A stretch of DNA of 64,000 bases, from positions 34,744-98,743 of the forward strand of contig CBFHVG010000052.1 of assembly GCA_965659005.1 (NCBI GenBank), read 5' to 3'. The position numbers and the translations under genes are program-made. Source of the stretch: CAYPTY01 sp965659005 (GTDB lineage: Bacteria > Bacteroidota > Rhodothermia > Balneolales > Balneolaceae). Below, in pieces: positions 8,554-17,371 of the stretch (position 1 is its first letter; each line of letters opens with the position of its first letter). Under the pieces are notes generated by a model, which did no database searches, had not been told where the DNA came from, and saw nothing but the letters and a program-made list of their open reading frames with translations.

Positions 8554-9714
8554 TTAGGCAACAGTGAACATTCTATTCAGGATCACGTCAAGTTTTTCAA
8601 CTAGATAGTCAATTTCTTCTATAGTATTCTTCTTTCCGAAGCTAATTCTAATACTTGATTTAGCCCGGCCTTCTTCCACCCCAATTCCGGTAAGTACATG
8701 AGATGGTTCAACCGCTCCTGAAGTACAAGCTGATCCATTCGACACACAAATCCCTTCAATATCCAGATTCAGAATTAGCATCTCACCATCTACTCCATTT
8801 CCATCTGAATCAACAAATGAAATGTTATTTATATGTGGAACACCTTCAGCTCTGCAGCCGTTAAAAATGGCGCGGTTTCCATAGATGTTTTCAAGTCTCT
8901 CAAACAGATGCTTTCTTAGTTTGTTGAATAGGGCAGTATTCTCTTCCATTTCAACTATAGCCAGTTCAAGAGCTTTCGCGAAACCTACAATTCCTGGCAC
9001 ATTAAGAGTTCCGCCTCGTCTACGTCTTTCTTGAGAACCACCCTGCATCCATGGCATCCAAACAGACCCGTTTCTACAGTAGAGCATGCCAACTCCCTTG
9101 GGCCCATAAAATTTATGAGCACTTGCTGAAAGTAAATCGACACCCAGATCATGTAAATCGATTGGGATTTTACCTATGGATTGAACTGCATCTGTATGCA
9201 TCGGAATATTTTTAGACCGACATAACTCAGCTATTTCTTTAATTGGGTTAACTACACCAATTTCATTATTTACATGCATCAATGAAACCATGGCCGTTTT
9301 TTCATTAATTGTACTTTCAACAGCCTCAGTTGAGATTAAACCTTCATTATCGACTGGGAGGTAATTAGGCTTAAAACCCTTCAGTTTACTGAACTCAATT
9401 GGGTGTAGTATAGCATGATGCTCAAGTTCACTAGAAATGATTTCAGTTTTCCCATTGGCTAAGGCTAATACTCCCTGTATAGCTGCATTATCGCTTTCAG
9501 TGCCACCACTTGTAAATATAATTTCCGAAGGTTCAGCATTTAAAAGCTGGGCAACATTCTCTCTGGCTTTTTCCACAGCCACTTTAGCTTGCTGGCCAAG
9601 GTGGTGGGGAGAGTTTGCATTACCAAAATCATTTTTTAAAAAAGGGAGCATTTCTTGCAGAACGCGATCGTCAAGCGGAGTCGTTGCTGCGTTATCGAAG
9701 TAAACTGTTTTCAT
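8554..9714 (-). CDS. Cysteine desulfurase, NifS/IscS-like
   Basis: This pyridoxal-phosphate enzyme removes sulfur from cysteine for iron-sulfur cluster assembly or tRNA thiolation. The protein begins MKTVYFDNAATTPLD, carries TSGGTESDN, the HTDAVQSIGK aspartate segment, the PLP lysine in SASAHKFYGPKG (about residue 200), and the catalytic cysteine in NGSACTSGAVEPSHVL (about residue 330), a group I arrangement. I use the ATG at 9714 because it gives the canonical N-terminus (386 residues); the longer frame to 9756 adds 14 unmatched residues. It heads the operon with the LOG, phosphatase and DUF1499 genes. No IscU, SufU or thiouridylase partner is in the window. Confidence 0.92.
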   Translation of the reverse strand: MKTVYFDNAATTPLDDRVLQEMLPFLKNDFGNANSPHHLGQQAKVAVEKARENVAQLLNAEPSEIIFTSGGTESDNAAIQGVLALANGKTEIISSELEHHAILHPIEFSKLKGFKPNYLPVDNEGLISTEAVESTINEKTAMVSLMHVNNEIGVVNPIKEIAELCRSKNIPMHTDAVQSIGKIPIDLHDLGVDLLSASAHKFYGPKGVGMLYCRNGSVWMPWMQGGSQERRRRGGTLNVPGIVGFAKALELAIVEMEENTALFNKLRKHLFERLENIYGNRAIFNGCRAEGVPHINNISFVDSDGNGVDGEMLILNLDIEGICVSNGSACTSGAVEPSHVLTGIGVEEGRAKSSIRISFGKKNTIEEIDYLVEKLDVILNRMFTVA

Positions 9715-9786
9715 TAAGCTATTCACTAGGTTGATTAAGCTCATAAAAATATTCATTAATCAGAAGAAAAGCAGAGCTTATTGGAC

Positions 9787-9820
9787 ATAAAAAAACCACT
9801 TCCTTGGGAAAGTGGGTTTG
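9787..9820 (-). terminator. Hairpin with U-tract ending the orphan sorting-domain frame
   Basis: On the minus strand a CCCACTTTCCC arm, a short AA loop and a GGAAGTGG arm are followed by TTTTTTTAT. The stem has a one-base bulge. It lies 17 bases past the stop of the sorting-domain frame at 9837, as expected for the real 3' end of a once-complete gene. Confidence 0.6.
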
Positions 9821-9836
9821 AGATTAATTGAGATTA

Positions 9837-10037
9837 CTATTTCACCAGCATCAATTTTCGAGTATGGGTACTATTTTCTGTTTTAAGCTGGTAAATATAA
9901 ATACCACTACTCATAGCCGATGCATCCCATGTTAGGGTATGTAAACCGGACTGGAACATTCCATCTGCAAGAGTTACGACTCTTTGGCCCAGGATTTTAT
10001 ATAACTCCCGTTTTAGGTAAGCGGTTATCAGCAGCAA
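9837..10037 (-). pseudogene. Orphan type IX secretion (Por) C-terminal sorting domain, remnant
   Basis: The 66-codon frame reads as the last part of a type A T9SS C-terminal domain: ELYKILGQRVVTLADGM, then SGLHTLTWDASAMSSGIY, then IYQLKTENSTHTRKLMLVK. This matches the usual YDxLGREVxxL...GxHxxxFDAsxLxSGvYfYxL...KkMxLxK pattern. It has no cargo domain, no signal peptide and no ATG (the frame opens at a TTG), so it cannot work as a secreted protein. A terminator follows it. About 1.4 kb away, on the same strand and across pgk, lies a DUF1800 gene lacking its C-terminus, so the two pieces may once have been one gene. That link is inference. Confidence 0.65.
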
Positions 10038-10079
10038 TCTTAATCGAAAACTTTATATTAATTTCACTGCTAATCTTTT

Positions 10080-10106
10080 AATTCAGTTTATATATTAAAC
10101 TGAATT
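10080..10106. repeat. Perfect 11-bp inverted repeat upstream of pgk
   Basis: AATTCAGTTTA (10080-10090) and TAAACTGAATT (10096-10106) are perfect reverse complements around a five-base TATAT centre. The element ends 57 bases before the pgk ATG, within range of a promoter. No T-tract follows on either strand, which argues against a terminator and is compatible with an operator for a dimeric regulator. Confidence 0.5.
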
Positions 10107-10163
10107 TATATAGCTGAAATGTAATAAATTCTTATCCCTTTGTATCCAATTATTTAGACCAAT

Positions 10164-11357
10164 ATGGCAAAACTCACTCTTCAAGATATTGACCCCTCAG
10201 GAAAGCGCGTAATGATGCGTTGCGACTTTAACGTACCATTGAAAGATGGTGTAATAACTGATGATAATCGCATTGTTCAAGCAATGCCTTCAATTAAGTA
10301 TGTAATAAGTAAAAATGGTTTGTTGATTCTAACGAGTCACTTAGGCCGCCCTGCAAATGAGCCGGATCCGACGTTTTCATTAAAACCTGTTGCGGATTAT
10401 TTGTCTGAGCATTTGGATGCTAAGGTTCACTTTGCTTCAGATTGTATTGGTGATGAAGTAGATGCCATTATTGAGAATGCAGAATATGGTGAAGTAGTTC
10501 TTCTTGAGAACGTCCGATTCCATCCAGGAGAAAAGAAAAATGATCCCGATTTCAGTAAAGCATTATCAAAGCATGCTGAAATCTTTGTCAATGATGCATT
10601 CGGCTCTTCACACAGAGCACATTCTTCTGTTGCAGGAGTAACGGAATTTGTACAACCTGCAGTTTCAGGCTTCCTTCTTGAGAAAGAAATTAAATATCTG
10701 GAAGAAAGTGTCAATAATCCGGTTCGCCCGTTTGTAGCTATACTTGGCGGTGCAAAGGTATCTGACAAAATAGGGGTAATCGATAATCTTTTAAGTAAGG
10801 TTGATACTATCATTATTGGTGGTGGGATGACATACACTTTCTATGCAGCTAAGGGTCTTCCAATCGGAAATTCATTGCTTGAGGAAGATAAAATTGAGCT
10901 GGCAAAAGAATTGCTGGATAAAGCCCGTGAAACCGGAGTTGAAATAATGCTCCCAATTGATTCTGTGATCTCTAAGGAATTCAGTAATGATGCCGAAAAT
11001 CGAGTTGTGAGTGAGTATGGTATTGAAGATGGCTGGATGGCTTTGGATATTGGCCCAAAATCTAGAGGCTTATTTGCAGGTGAAGTATTAAACGCAAAAA
11101 CAGTGGTTTGGAATGGTCCGATGGGAGTTTTTGAAATGCCAAACTATGCTCAGGGTACCTTTGCTGTGGCTGAAGCTTTAGCAGAGGCCACTTCAAATGG
11201 AGCAACTACCATTATAGGCGGAGGTGATTCAGCAGCGGCTATCAAGAAGGCTGGTTTAAGTGAGAAAGTATCTCATGTTTCTACCGGTGGCGGTGCCAGC
11301 CTCGAATATTTGGAAGGCAAAGTATTGCCTGGTGTAGCCGCACTCACAGATAAGTAG
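10164..11357 (+). CDS. pgk: Phosphoglycerate kinase
   Basis: Pgk interconverts 1,3-bisphosphoglycerate + ADP and 3-phosphoglycerate + ATP in glycolysis and gluconeogenesis. The 397-residue protein has VMMRCDFNVPLKDG at the N-terminus, TSHLGRP, NDAFGSSHRAHSS, ILGGAKVSDKIGVIDNLL at the domain hinge, WNGPMGVFE, and the nucleotide-binding TIIGGGDSAAAIKKAG followed by VSTGGGASLEYLEGK. Length and motifs are canonical. It stands alone: no other glycolytic gene is adjacent. It is flanked on both sides by broken pieces of minus-strand genes (a sorting-domain tail and a truncated DUF1800 gene), so this locus has been rearranged. Confidence 0.98.
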   Translation: MAKLTLQDIDPSGKRVMMRCDFNVPLKDGVITDDNRIVQAMPSIKYVISKNGLLILTSHLGRPANEPDPTFSLKPVADYLSEHLDAKVHFASDCIGDEVDAIIENAEYGEVVLLENVRFHPGEKKNDPDFSKALSKHAEIFVNDAFGSSHRAHSSVAGVTEFVQPAVSGFLLEKEIKYLEESVNNPVRPFVAILGGAKVSDKIGVIDNLLSKVDTIIIGGGMTYTFYAAKGLPIGNSLLEEDKIELAKELLDKARETGVEIMLPIDSVISKEFSNDAENRVVSEYGIEDGWMALDIGPKSRGLFAGEVLNAKTVVWNGPMGVFEMPNYAQGTFAVAEALAEATSNGATTIIGGGDSAAAIKKAGLSEKVSHVSTGGGASLEYLEGKVLPGVAALTDK

Positions 11358-12547
11358 CATAAAAAAAGGGTTGGTGCATGCACTAACCCTTTTTGTTTTG
11401 GAGTATACAATAGCCGATGTATTAATCTACCGTTGTTAGTTGGTAGGGTACCAAACGTAATTTCCATTTCTCTTAGAAAACCAAGATATAGCTCAATCGG
11501 GCTCTTGATGCGCGCACCATAGAATGAAGTGTCAAAGAAATGAGTACTTGAGAGTAGTTTTGCTATAGTAGGGGCAATTTCAAAATTCTGTTGAACGAAG
11601 TAATCAGAAAGTTCCTGAATTATCTGATTGTTTGGCTCAGCACTAACGAAATAGGTGTAAAGTTTTTTACAGATGAACCAGGCAACGTCATCGGGTTTTG
11701 TGTTGAAAATCAAATCAACAACCCCATTTAAATCGAAGTTATCAGTGACTCCAAAAATTGTCTTGTTGCCATTGTAGAAAGAGTCGCTATCAAAGAAGGC
11801 AGTAAAGTTTGAATTATTCACTCTCCACCCTGTACATGATGCGGCAACATGTTGAATATCGCCATAGGGTGCATCGTTGCTATCGGTGTAGTTAGGATTG
11901 CCGTTTTTATCCAGAATACCAAGGGTGAATAATTCCAGAAGTTCTCGTCCAAAATCCTGATTAGCTTGAGTAAAATCTGAACCTATATTACTTCCATCAT
12001 TGATATAGCCATTTAAATAGTAAAGCATGGCTGTGTTCACGCTTATATCATTAACAAAATCCTTAAAGTTGCCGAATGATGAAGAATGCAAAAGCTTGTA
12101 GTAGTTATTCATATGATTGGCATAACTACTATTTGCCTTACCTGATACTGAGTTGTACCCAACTACAAAATGATTACTCCAAAAAAGCATCATTTTTTCA
12201 AGCAAACCGCCATTAAACATGCGATCCATCCAATTCAATTGTAAATCATAAAAATCAAGAATATCACCGGATGGGCCATTTTTTGCCCAAGCTGGATCAT
12301 CAGGTAGGGGTTCTGTACTCGCTCTTGAAATTAGTTCTGTAACTGCTTCTTCTGCATAATTGAATGATCGTACAAAATTCAGATCATTGACTTTATTACC
12401 AAAATGAGTTCTTCGAACTAAATGCGCGGCTTGTTCCTTACCCCAGGTTCCGGCGTATGGTTCTAAACCACCGGGTGGAGATGGAAAAGCTGACGTTTCT
12501 TTGCTATGAATACGAAAGGGAGAAATCCTTAATTTACTCTCGTCCAT
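11273..12547 (-). pseudogene. DUF1800 family protein, C-terminally truncated
   Basis: DUF1800 proteins are uncharacterised secreted or periplasmic proteins often paired with DUF1501 proteins. The frame keeps the family's AAHLVRRTHFGNKVND start (about residue 36), the MMLFWSNHFVV segment, FGRELLELFTLGI, AASCTGWRVNN and ARIKSPIELYLGFLREME. Family resemblance stops near residue 370 (about position 11438). The remaining 54 codons are simply the antisense of the pgk terminator and pgk 3' end, and the conserved PPNVxGWPG region is missing. There is no N-terminal signal peptide. I therefore call it a remnant rather than a working gene; a truncated but expressed protein is possible. No DUF1501 partner is present. 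Confidence 0.7.
11362..11400 (+). terminator. Rho-independent terminator of pgk
   Basis: AAAAAGGGTTGGTGC and GCACTAACCCTTTTT form a long stem (one G-U pair) around a CATG-centred loop, followed by TTTTTGTTTT, five bases after the pgk stop. The minus-strand DUF1800 frame runs straight into it. Confidence 0.88.
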
Positions 12548-12889
12548 AAATCCCTTGTTGTTGTGTTGATTATTATCTGTGTTTAAGAGAGAGTCATCCC
12601 TGATGTTGTTACATGTATCTCTTAATGATTGGTTTTATCTCAAAAAGTTTAAGCGGTTCCGAACTATAACATTTGTAAACTAAACCGTTTCATTCCAATG
12701 GTTTAGTTAAAAATCCCCTCTAGACATTAGATTATTTTTAAGAATTAATTAATAAATATTGAACCTAAGAGAGATTCGATTACTATTTCGGTTAGTAATT
12801 CCTGATATTCAAACTTTGTAAGGAAGCCGTTTACCAATTGTCTTTAGTGTATAAGCTAATTGGTAAACTGAAATACATAAGGAACACAT
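12548..12889. other. 342-base intergenic region with two inverted repeats before ssb
   Basis: AT-rich non-coding stretch between the DUF1800 remnant and ssb. I find no open frame of note. It holds an inverted repeat of 9-bp arms (AACTAAACC at 12678-12686, GGTTTAGTT at 12700-12708) and a longer one directly before ssb, listed separately. The rest shows nothing I can name. Confidence 0.6.
12829..12868 (+). promoter_or_regulatory. Inverted repeat in the ssb leader
   Basis: GTTTACCAATT (12829-12839) and AATTGGTAAAC (12858-12868) are perfect 11-bp reverse complements with an 18-base spacer, ending 21 bases before the ssb ATG. It could form an mRNA hairpin near the ribosome site or bind a dimeric regulator. 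No U-tract follows. Confidence 0.45.
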
Positions 12890-13348
12890 ATGAGCACGCT
12901 AAATAAAGCAATGTTAATCGGGAGACTAGGCCAGGATCCTGAAGTAAGATATACACAAAGTAATACGGCCGTAGCAACACTAAGCGTAGCAACGAACGAA
13001 CGGTTTAAAGACAGTAATGGTGAGTGGAAAGAACGCACTGAATGGCATAGAGTTGTAGCTTGGGGAAGATTAGCTGAAATCTGTCAGCAGTATTTGCAAA
13101 AAGGGTCCCAGGTTTTTATTGAAGGACCGATCCAAACTCGCGAATGGGAAGATCGTGAAGGGCAAAAGCGATATACTACTGAAATTAAAGCCCTAACTCT
13201 TACAATGCTTGACAGCAGAGGTAATTCACAGGGTTCAACAATGGGTGGTGGAACACCATCTGCAGCAACTAAAGCTGCTGAACCTGGCACATCCAAGATC
13301 GAATTGGATTCTAAATTCGATGATATGGATGATGATTTGCCATTCTAG
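12890..13348 (+). CDS. ssb: Single-stranded DNA-binding protein
   Basis: SSB coats single-stranded DNA and recruits replication and repair enzymes through its acidic tail. The 152-residue protein has an N-terminal OB fold (residues about 4-105) with MLIGRLGQDPEVRYTQSNTA, EWHRVVAWGRLAEICQQYL and KGSQVFIEGPIQTREWED, a flexible Ser/Thr/Gly-rich linker, and the acidic tip DDMDDDLPF. The tip ends in the LPF variant that Bacteroidota commonly use in place of the IPF/DDDIPF form. ATG start, with a clean terminator downstream. An inverted repeat sits in its leader. Confidence 0.97.
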   Translation: MSTLNKAMLIGRLGQDPEVRYTQSNTAVATLSVATNERFKDSNGEWKERTEWHRVVAWGRLAEICQQYLQKGSQVFIEGPIQTREWEDREGQKRYTTEIKALTLTMLDSRGNSQGSTMGGGTPSAATKAAEPGTSKIELDSKFDDMDDDLPF

Positions 13349-13367
13349 TTTATATTTAGATCATTTT

Positions 13368-13408
13368 AAAGGCGATACGGGCACATGTTTGTATCGCTTT
13401 TTTTATTT
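13368..13408 (+). terminator. Rho-independent terminator of ssb
   Basis: GCGATAC and GTATCGC form a seven-base stem with a 12-base loop, preceded by AAAG and followed by a run of seven T residues. Confidence 0.85.
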
Positions 13409-13458
13409 TAGGTGTATCTAATCGATATTCCTGAATCACATCAACTTATCTGACCTTA

Positions 13459-14829
13459 TTGGATACCTTTAACGACCCTGTTGGGTTTTATTCATTCATT
13501 TACACTTTTATTGACGCACTAGCTGCTGGTGATATTAATCCGGTGTATATAGGTATTCAGATTTTCATTCTATTAATAGGATTAATTTTCTCTGCTGTTT
13601 TTTCAGGATCTGAGGTCGCATTCTTTTCAATTGCAAATTCTCCGGAATTATTAAATGAAAAAGAGAATGCCTACGACAAGTACATAGCAAAAATGTTGGA
13701 TAAGCCCAGAAGGCTACTGGCTACAATATTAATAGGTAATACATTCTCAAATATCGTTGCATCTGTAATCGCAGCATTTGTGACCGGTAATTTAGCAGCT
13801 CATTACGGTTTTCCTGATGTTGCAGTTTATACTATAGAAATTGTAGTACTAACATTCGTGATTCTCATACTCAGTGAAATCACTCCCAAGATTATAGCAA
13901 TTAATGATCCTCTGAAAGTAAGTCGACGTTATGCTTTGTTGATTCATTTTTTCTATGTGATTTTTGCCCCATTCTCAAGGCTAATTGCTGCCAGTACAAT
14001 CAATCTTGAAAAGTACTTACCCAAACCACAGAATAAAATTTCCACTGAAGATATCATTGCTATCACAGAAGTTGGTGAGAAAGACGGTACCATTCATGAA
14101 GATGAAAGAGAGATCATTGAGAATGTAATTGAATTTGGTAATACAGCTGCCAGAGAGATTATGACTTCAAGGGTAAATATGGTGGCTCTTTCTGTAGAAT
14201 CTTCATTACTGGATGTAATAAGTATCATTCAGGAAAAGGGGTACTCAAGAATGCCAATGTATGAAGGTGACCTAGATACCATTATTGGAATTGTTTATGC
14301 AAAAGATATCCTTCCATTTATTGGGGTAGAGAATAAAAATAAACCGCTAAACTGGAAAAAGGTTACCAGAAAAGTGTTGTTTATACCTGCAGGCAAAAAG
14401 GTTGATGACCTACTAAGAGATTTCCAGATTGAAAAAACCCATATCGCCATAGTCGTTGATGAGTATGGAGGTACTGAAGGAATGGTAACAATGGATGATA
14501 TTCTTGAAGAAATTATAGGTGATATGGCTGATGAAACAGGTGAGGGGGAAACAAAACAGTACCGAAAGTTTAATAATGGTATATACATATTTGACGCCCA
14601 GATTGATCTTGATGATATGGAAGAGATAATTGACCTGGAAATAACTTCTGAAGACGATGAATTTGAATCTCTAGGTGGTTTAATCTATCACCTCAAAGAA
14701 GATTTGCCTACAGTAGGTGAGCGAACTACCTATAAAGGTCTTGAACTTACTGTACAGTCAGTTGAAAATAATAGAATTAAGAAGGTCAGGGTAAAATTAC
14801 TCGAAGAAAAAGAAAACGAGAATAAGTAG
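13459..14829 (+). CDS. CNNM/CBS-domain membrane protein (HlyC/CorC family, GldE-like)
   Basis: This 456-residue protein has the CNNM (DUF21) membrane domain (about residues 30-190, with FSAVFSGSEVAFFS and IGNTFSNIVASVIAAF), a tandem CBS pair (about 200-350, AAREIMTSRVNMVAL onward), the conserved VVDEYGGTEGMVTMDDILEEIIGDM segment, and a C-terminal CorC_HlyC domain. The family includes magnesium exporters. In Bacteroidota the relative GldE is tied to gliding and type IX secretion, and the presence of sprA in this window makes that reading attractive but not proven. The start is a TTG at 13459. It is followed four bases later by murB, so the two may be co-transcribed. Confidence 0.83.
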   Translation: MDTFNDPVGFYSFIYTFIDALAAGDINPVYIGIQIFILLIGLIFSAVFSGSEVAFFSIANSPELLNEKENAYDKYIAKMLDKPRRLLATILIGNTFSNIVASVIAAFVTGNLAAHYGFPDVAVYTIEIVVLTFVILILSEITPKIIAINDPLKVSRRYALLIHFFYVIFAPFSRLIAASTINLEKYLPKPQNKISTEDIIAITEVGEKDGTIHEDEREIIENVIEFGNTAAREIMTSRVNMVALSVESSLLDVISIIQEKGYSRMPMYEGDLDTIIGIVYAKDILPFIGVENKNKPLNWKKVTRKVLFIPAGKKVDDLLRDFQIEKTHIAIVVDEYGGTEGMVTMDDILEEIIGDMADETGEGETKQYRKFNNGIYIFDAQIDLDDMEEIIDLEITSEDDEFESLGGLIYHLKEDLPTVGERTTYKGLELTVQSVENNRIKKVRVKLLEEKENENK

Positions 14830-14833
14830 ACTT

Positions 14834-15862
14834 ATGACCAACCTGCAACGAAATGTGAGTTTGTTGCCATTCAACACAATGCATGTTGAAGCATATGCAA
14901 ATGCTTTCGCTGATATTCATTCAGTGATGGATCTCCAAAACCTGCTTAAGCTATCTGATATTCAGGCTATGAATAAACTTGTGCTTGGTGGGGGCAGCAA
15001 TATCCTTTTAACTATGCCTTATGAAGGAATAGTTTTTAAAAACTCAATTGAAGGTTTTTCTGTAATTAAAGAAAATGATGATGAAATATTCATTGACCTT
15101 GGTGGTGGCGAAAACTGGCATGATGTTGTTATGCGATGTGTAAATAAGGGATATCACGGGATTGAAAATCTTGCACTTATTCCAGGTACGGTTGGCGCCG
15201 CTCCCATTCAAAATATCGGGGCCTATGGAGTTGAGCTAAAGGATGTATTCCACTCTTTGGAGGCCGTCAATCTTGAAACAGGTGAAATTGAAAAATTTAA
15301 TCACGAGGAATGCCTCTTTGACTATCGGGATAGTATATTCAAGAATGAACTAAGAGGTCTGTATTTCATTTCAAGTGTCACTCTCAAGTTGAGTAAAAAA
15401 AGTGAATTAAATCTCTCCTATAATGCATTATCTGAGTATTTACATGAAAAGGGTATTGATAAGCCTAATGTTAAAGATGTAGCTAATGCAGTGATCGCTA
15501 TAAGGAATTCAAAATTGCCTGATCCTGATGAACTTCCTAACTGCGGTTCCTTTTTTAAAAACCCAATTATTACAAAGGGTCTGTTTGAAGAATTACAAAG
15601 TGAATACCCAAATATCCCAAGTTATACCGTAGATGAAGAATTCGTAAAAGTACCTGCTGGATGGTTAATTGAGAAGGCTGGGTGGAAAGGTAAACGGGTT
15701 GATGAGGTCGGTACTTATAAAAATCAAGCACTTGTCATAGTTAACTATGGTGAAAGAAATGGATTAAAAGTCCTTGAATTTGCATCAATGGTTATGGAAG
15801 CAGTACTACAGAAGTTTAACATTGATCTCGAGATGGAAGTCAATATTTTAGGTTGGGAATAA
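14834..15862 (+). CDS. murB: UDP-N-acetylmuramate dehydrogenase (UDP-N-acetylenolpyruvoylglucosamine reductase)
   Basis: MurB is the FAD- and NADPH-dependent enzyme completing UDP-MurNAc in peptidoglycan synthesis. The 342-residue protein has the FAD-binding KLVLGGGSNILL segment, ALIPGTVGAAPIQNIGAYGVEL, FDYRDSIFK, the catalytic serine in PNCGSFFKNPII, PSYTVDEEFVKVPAGWLIEKAGWKGKRV, and the C-terminal glutamate region EMEVNILG. The length and the Y-containing insert fit the type I (E. coli-like) enzyme. ATG start 4 bases after the GldE-like gene. Confidence 0.95.
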   Translation: MTNLQRNVSLLPFNTMHVEAYANAFADIHSVMDLQNLLKLSDIQAMNKLVLGGGSNILLTMPYEGIVFKNSIEGFSVIKENDDEIFIDLGGGENWHDVVMRCVNKGYHGIENLALIPGTVGAAPIQNIGAYGVELKDVFHSLEAVNLETGEIEKFNHEECLFDYRDSIFKNELRGLYFISSVTLKLSKKSELNLSYNALSEYLHEKGIDKPNVKDVANAVIAIRNSKLPDPDELPNCGSFFKNPIITKGLFEELQSEYPNIPSYTVDEEFVKVPAGWLIEKAGWKGKRVDEVGTYKNQALVIVNYGERNGLKVLEFASMVMEAVLQKFNIDLEMEVNILGWE

Positions 15863-15871
15863 GAAATAAAC

Positions 15872-17365
15872 ATGTATTTAAGAATGAAGCAATTCACCCT
15901 GTTAATTCTGTTAGTTGTGCTGTTTGCACCTTCATGTGTAACACTTGAAAAGAGCCCTGTATCCGGGAAAAAAAGAGTGTATGGATACTCCTGGGATAAA
16001 GAAGTAGAGATTGGTAAAGAAGCCGACCAACAGATTATTGCTGAATATGGAATCTATGACGATGAGCAACTAACCAACTATGTTGAAGAACTTGGTCAGG
16101 AGCTGCTGGCTGTCAGTCATATGAGAAGAGAAAATACTCCAAGTAACTTCAAAAACACACCATTTACCTTCAGAGTGCTCGATAGTCCTGTTGTTAATGC
16201 TTTTGCACTTCCTGGAGGTTATGTATATGTAACAAGAGGTTTGCTTGGGCATCTGGAAAATGAAGCTCAACTGGCAGTGGTTCTTGGTCACGAAATAGGT
16301 CATGTGGCAGCAAGACATGCTTCTCAACGGGCTGCAGAACAACAGCTCGGTCAAATTGCAATTATAGGTGGGGCCGTTGTTGGTCAGGGTCTGGGTTATG
16401 ATGGGGCCAGTTTAATGGAGTTGAGTGGTCAGGCAGCACAGCTACTTTTCCTTTCATATAGTCGAGACGATGAACGTGAATCAGACGAGCTTGGTGTTGA
16501 ATATAGCGCACGTGTAGGTTTTGATGCCGCAGAAGGAGGTATGTTCTTCACATCACTAAAAAGGATATCTGCAAAGTCAGGATTCGATATTCCATCTCAC
16601 CTTTCCTCACACCCCGATCCGGGAGAAAGGGAAAAAAACATTCCAAGAATGGCTGAGGATTGGGAACAACAAGGTTTTGAACAATCAGAGAAGAATAAAG
16701 AAACATTTTACTCAATGATTGACGGTATTATGTATGGTGAAAATCCCAGAAATGGCTATGTAGAAAATGACACCTATTACCATCCGGATCTGACTTTTGA
16801 ATTCGGTGTTCCAACCGGATTCGCAGTAGCCAATCAGCCACACCAAGTTGTTTTATATAATGAAGCACAGGACGTTATAACTATATTTAATATCGACGCT
16901 GAACATGCATCTGCAGAGAGTAGTGTAAAAGCTTTTGTTAGTCAGGAAGGTATTTCAACTGATAGTGAGACATCAATAATGGCTAATGGTTTTCAAGGTT
17001 ATCAAAGTGAAGCAACACTTTCTTCTGATAATGGAAAACTTAAACTCCTGGTTTCAGCAGTTGAGTTTAAAGGAAATGTTTATCGGTTTATTAGTTATAC
17101 ATCAGAAGAAAAATTCGATAACTATAAATCAGTTTTTGCCCTTTTACCTGACTCTTTCAATGAAGTTGTTGACCAGAATGTATTGAATGTTCAACCTGCT
17201 AGACTTGAACAGATCAAGGTTGAACAAAATGCTATTTTCAAAGACTTACTTCCTGAAAAACTTCCTCTGAATATTGAGGCCATTGATGTAGCAATCCTAA
17301 ATCAGGTAGAATTAGACGATACAATAGAACAAGGACGAATAATAAAAATCCCTGTCCAAAATTAA
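15872..17365 (+). CDS. M48 family metalloprotease, lipoprotein (BepA/YfgC-like)
   Basis: The 497-residue protein has a lipoprotein signal (hydrophobic residues 8-20 ending LFAPSCV) and a zinc metalloprotease domain with HEIGHVAARHAS (HExxH) and the downstream third-ligand segment DERESDELGVEY. SHLSSHPDPGERE is the conserved closing motif of the catalytic domain. The C-terminal 190 residues form a separate domain with a degenerate tail (QPARLEQIKVEQ...ILNQVELDD...GRIIKIPV) found in this subgroup. Relatives act in outer-membrane protein quality control; that role here is inferred. It lies 10 bases after murB and 7 before purB. Confidence 0.88.
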   Translation: MYLRMKQFTLLILLVVLFAPSCVTLEKSPVSGKKRVYGYSWDKEVEIGKEADQQIIAEYGIYDDEQLTNYVEELGQELLAVSHMRRENTPSNFKNTPFTFRVLDSPVVNAFALPGGYVYVTRGLLGHLENEAQLAVVLGHEIGHVAARHASQRAAEQQLGQIAIIGGAVVGQGLGYDGASLMELSGQAAQLLFLSYSRDDERESDELGVEYSARVGFDAAEGGMFFTSLKRISAKSGFDIPSHLSSHPDPGEREKNIPRMAEDWEQQGFEQSEKNKETFYSMIDGIMYGENPRNGYVENDTYYHPDLTFEFGVPTGFAVANQPHQVVLYNEAQDVITIFNIDAEHASAESSVKAFVSQEGISTDSETSIMANGFQGYQSEATLSSDNGKLKLLVSAVEFKGNVYRFISYTSEEKFDNYKSVFALLPDSFNEVVDQNVLNVQPARLEQIKVEQNAIFKDLLPEKLPLNIEAIDVAILNQVELDDTIEQGRIIKIPVQN

Positions 17366-17371
17366 TTAACA

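Noticed and set aside
10427..10837. 136-codon minus-strand open frame antisense to pgk
   Set aside because: pgk is fully conserved here, and the antisense product is composition-biased and unrecognisable.
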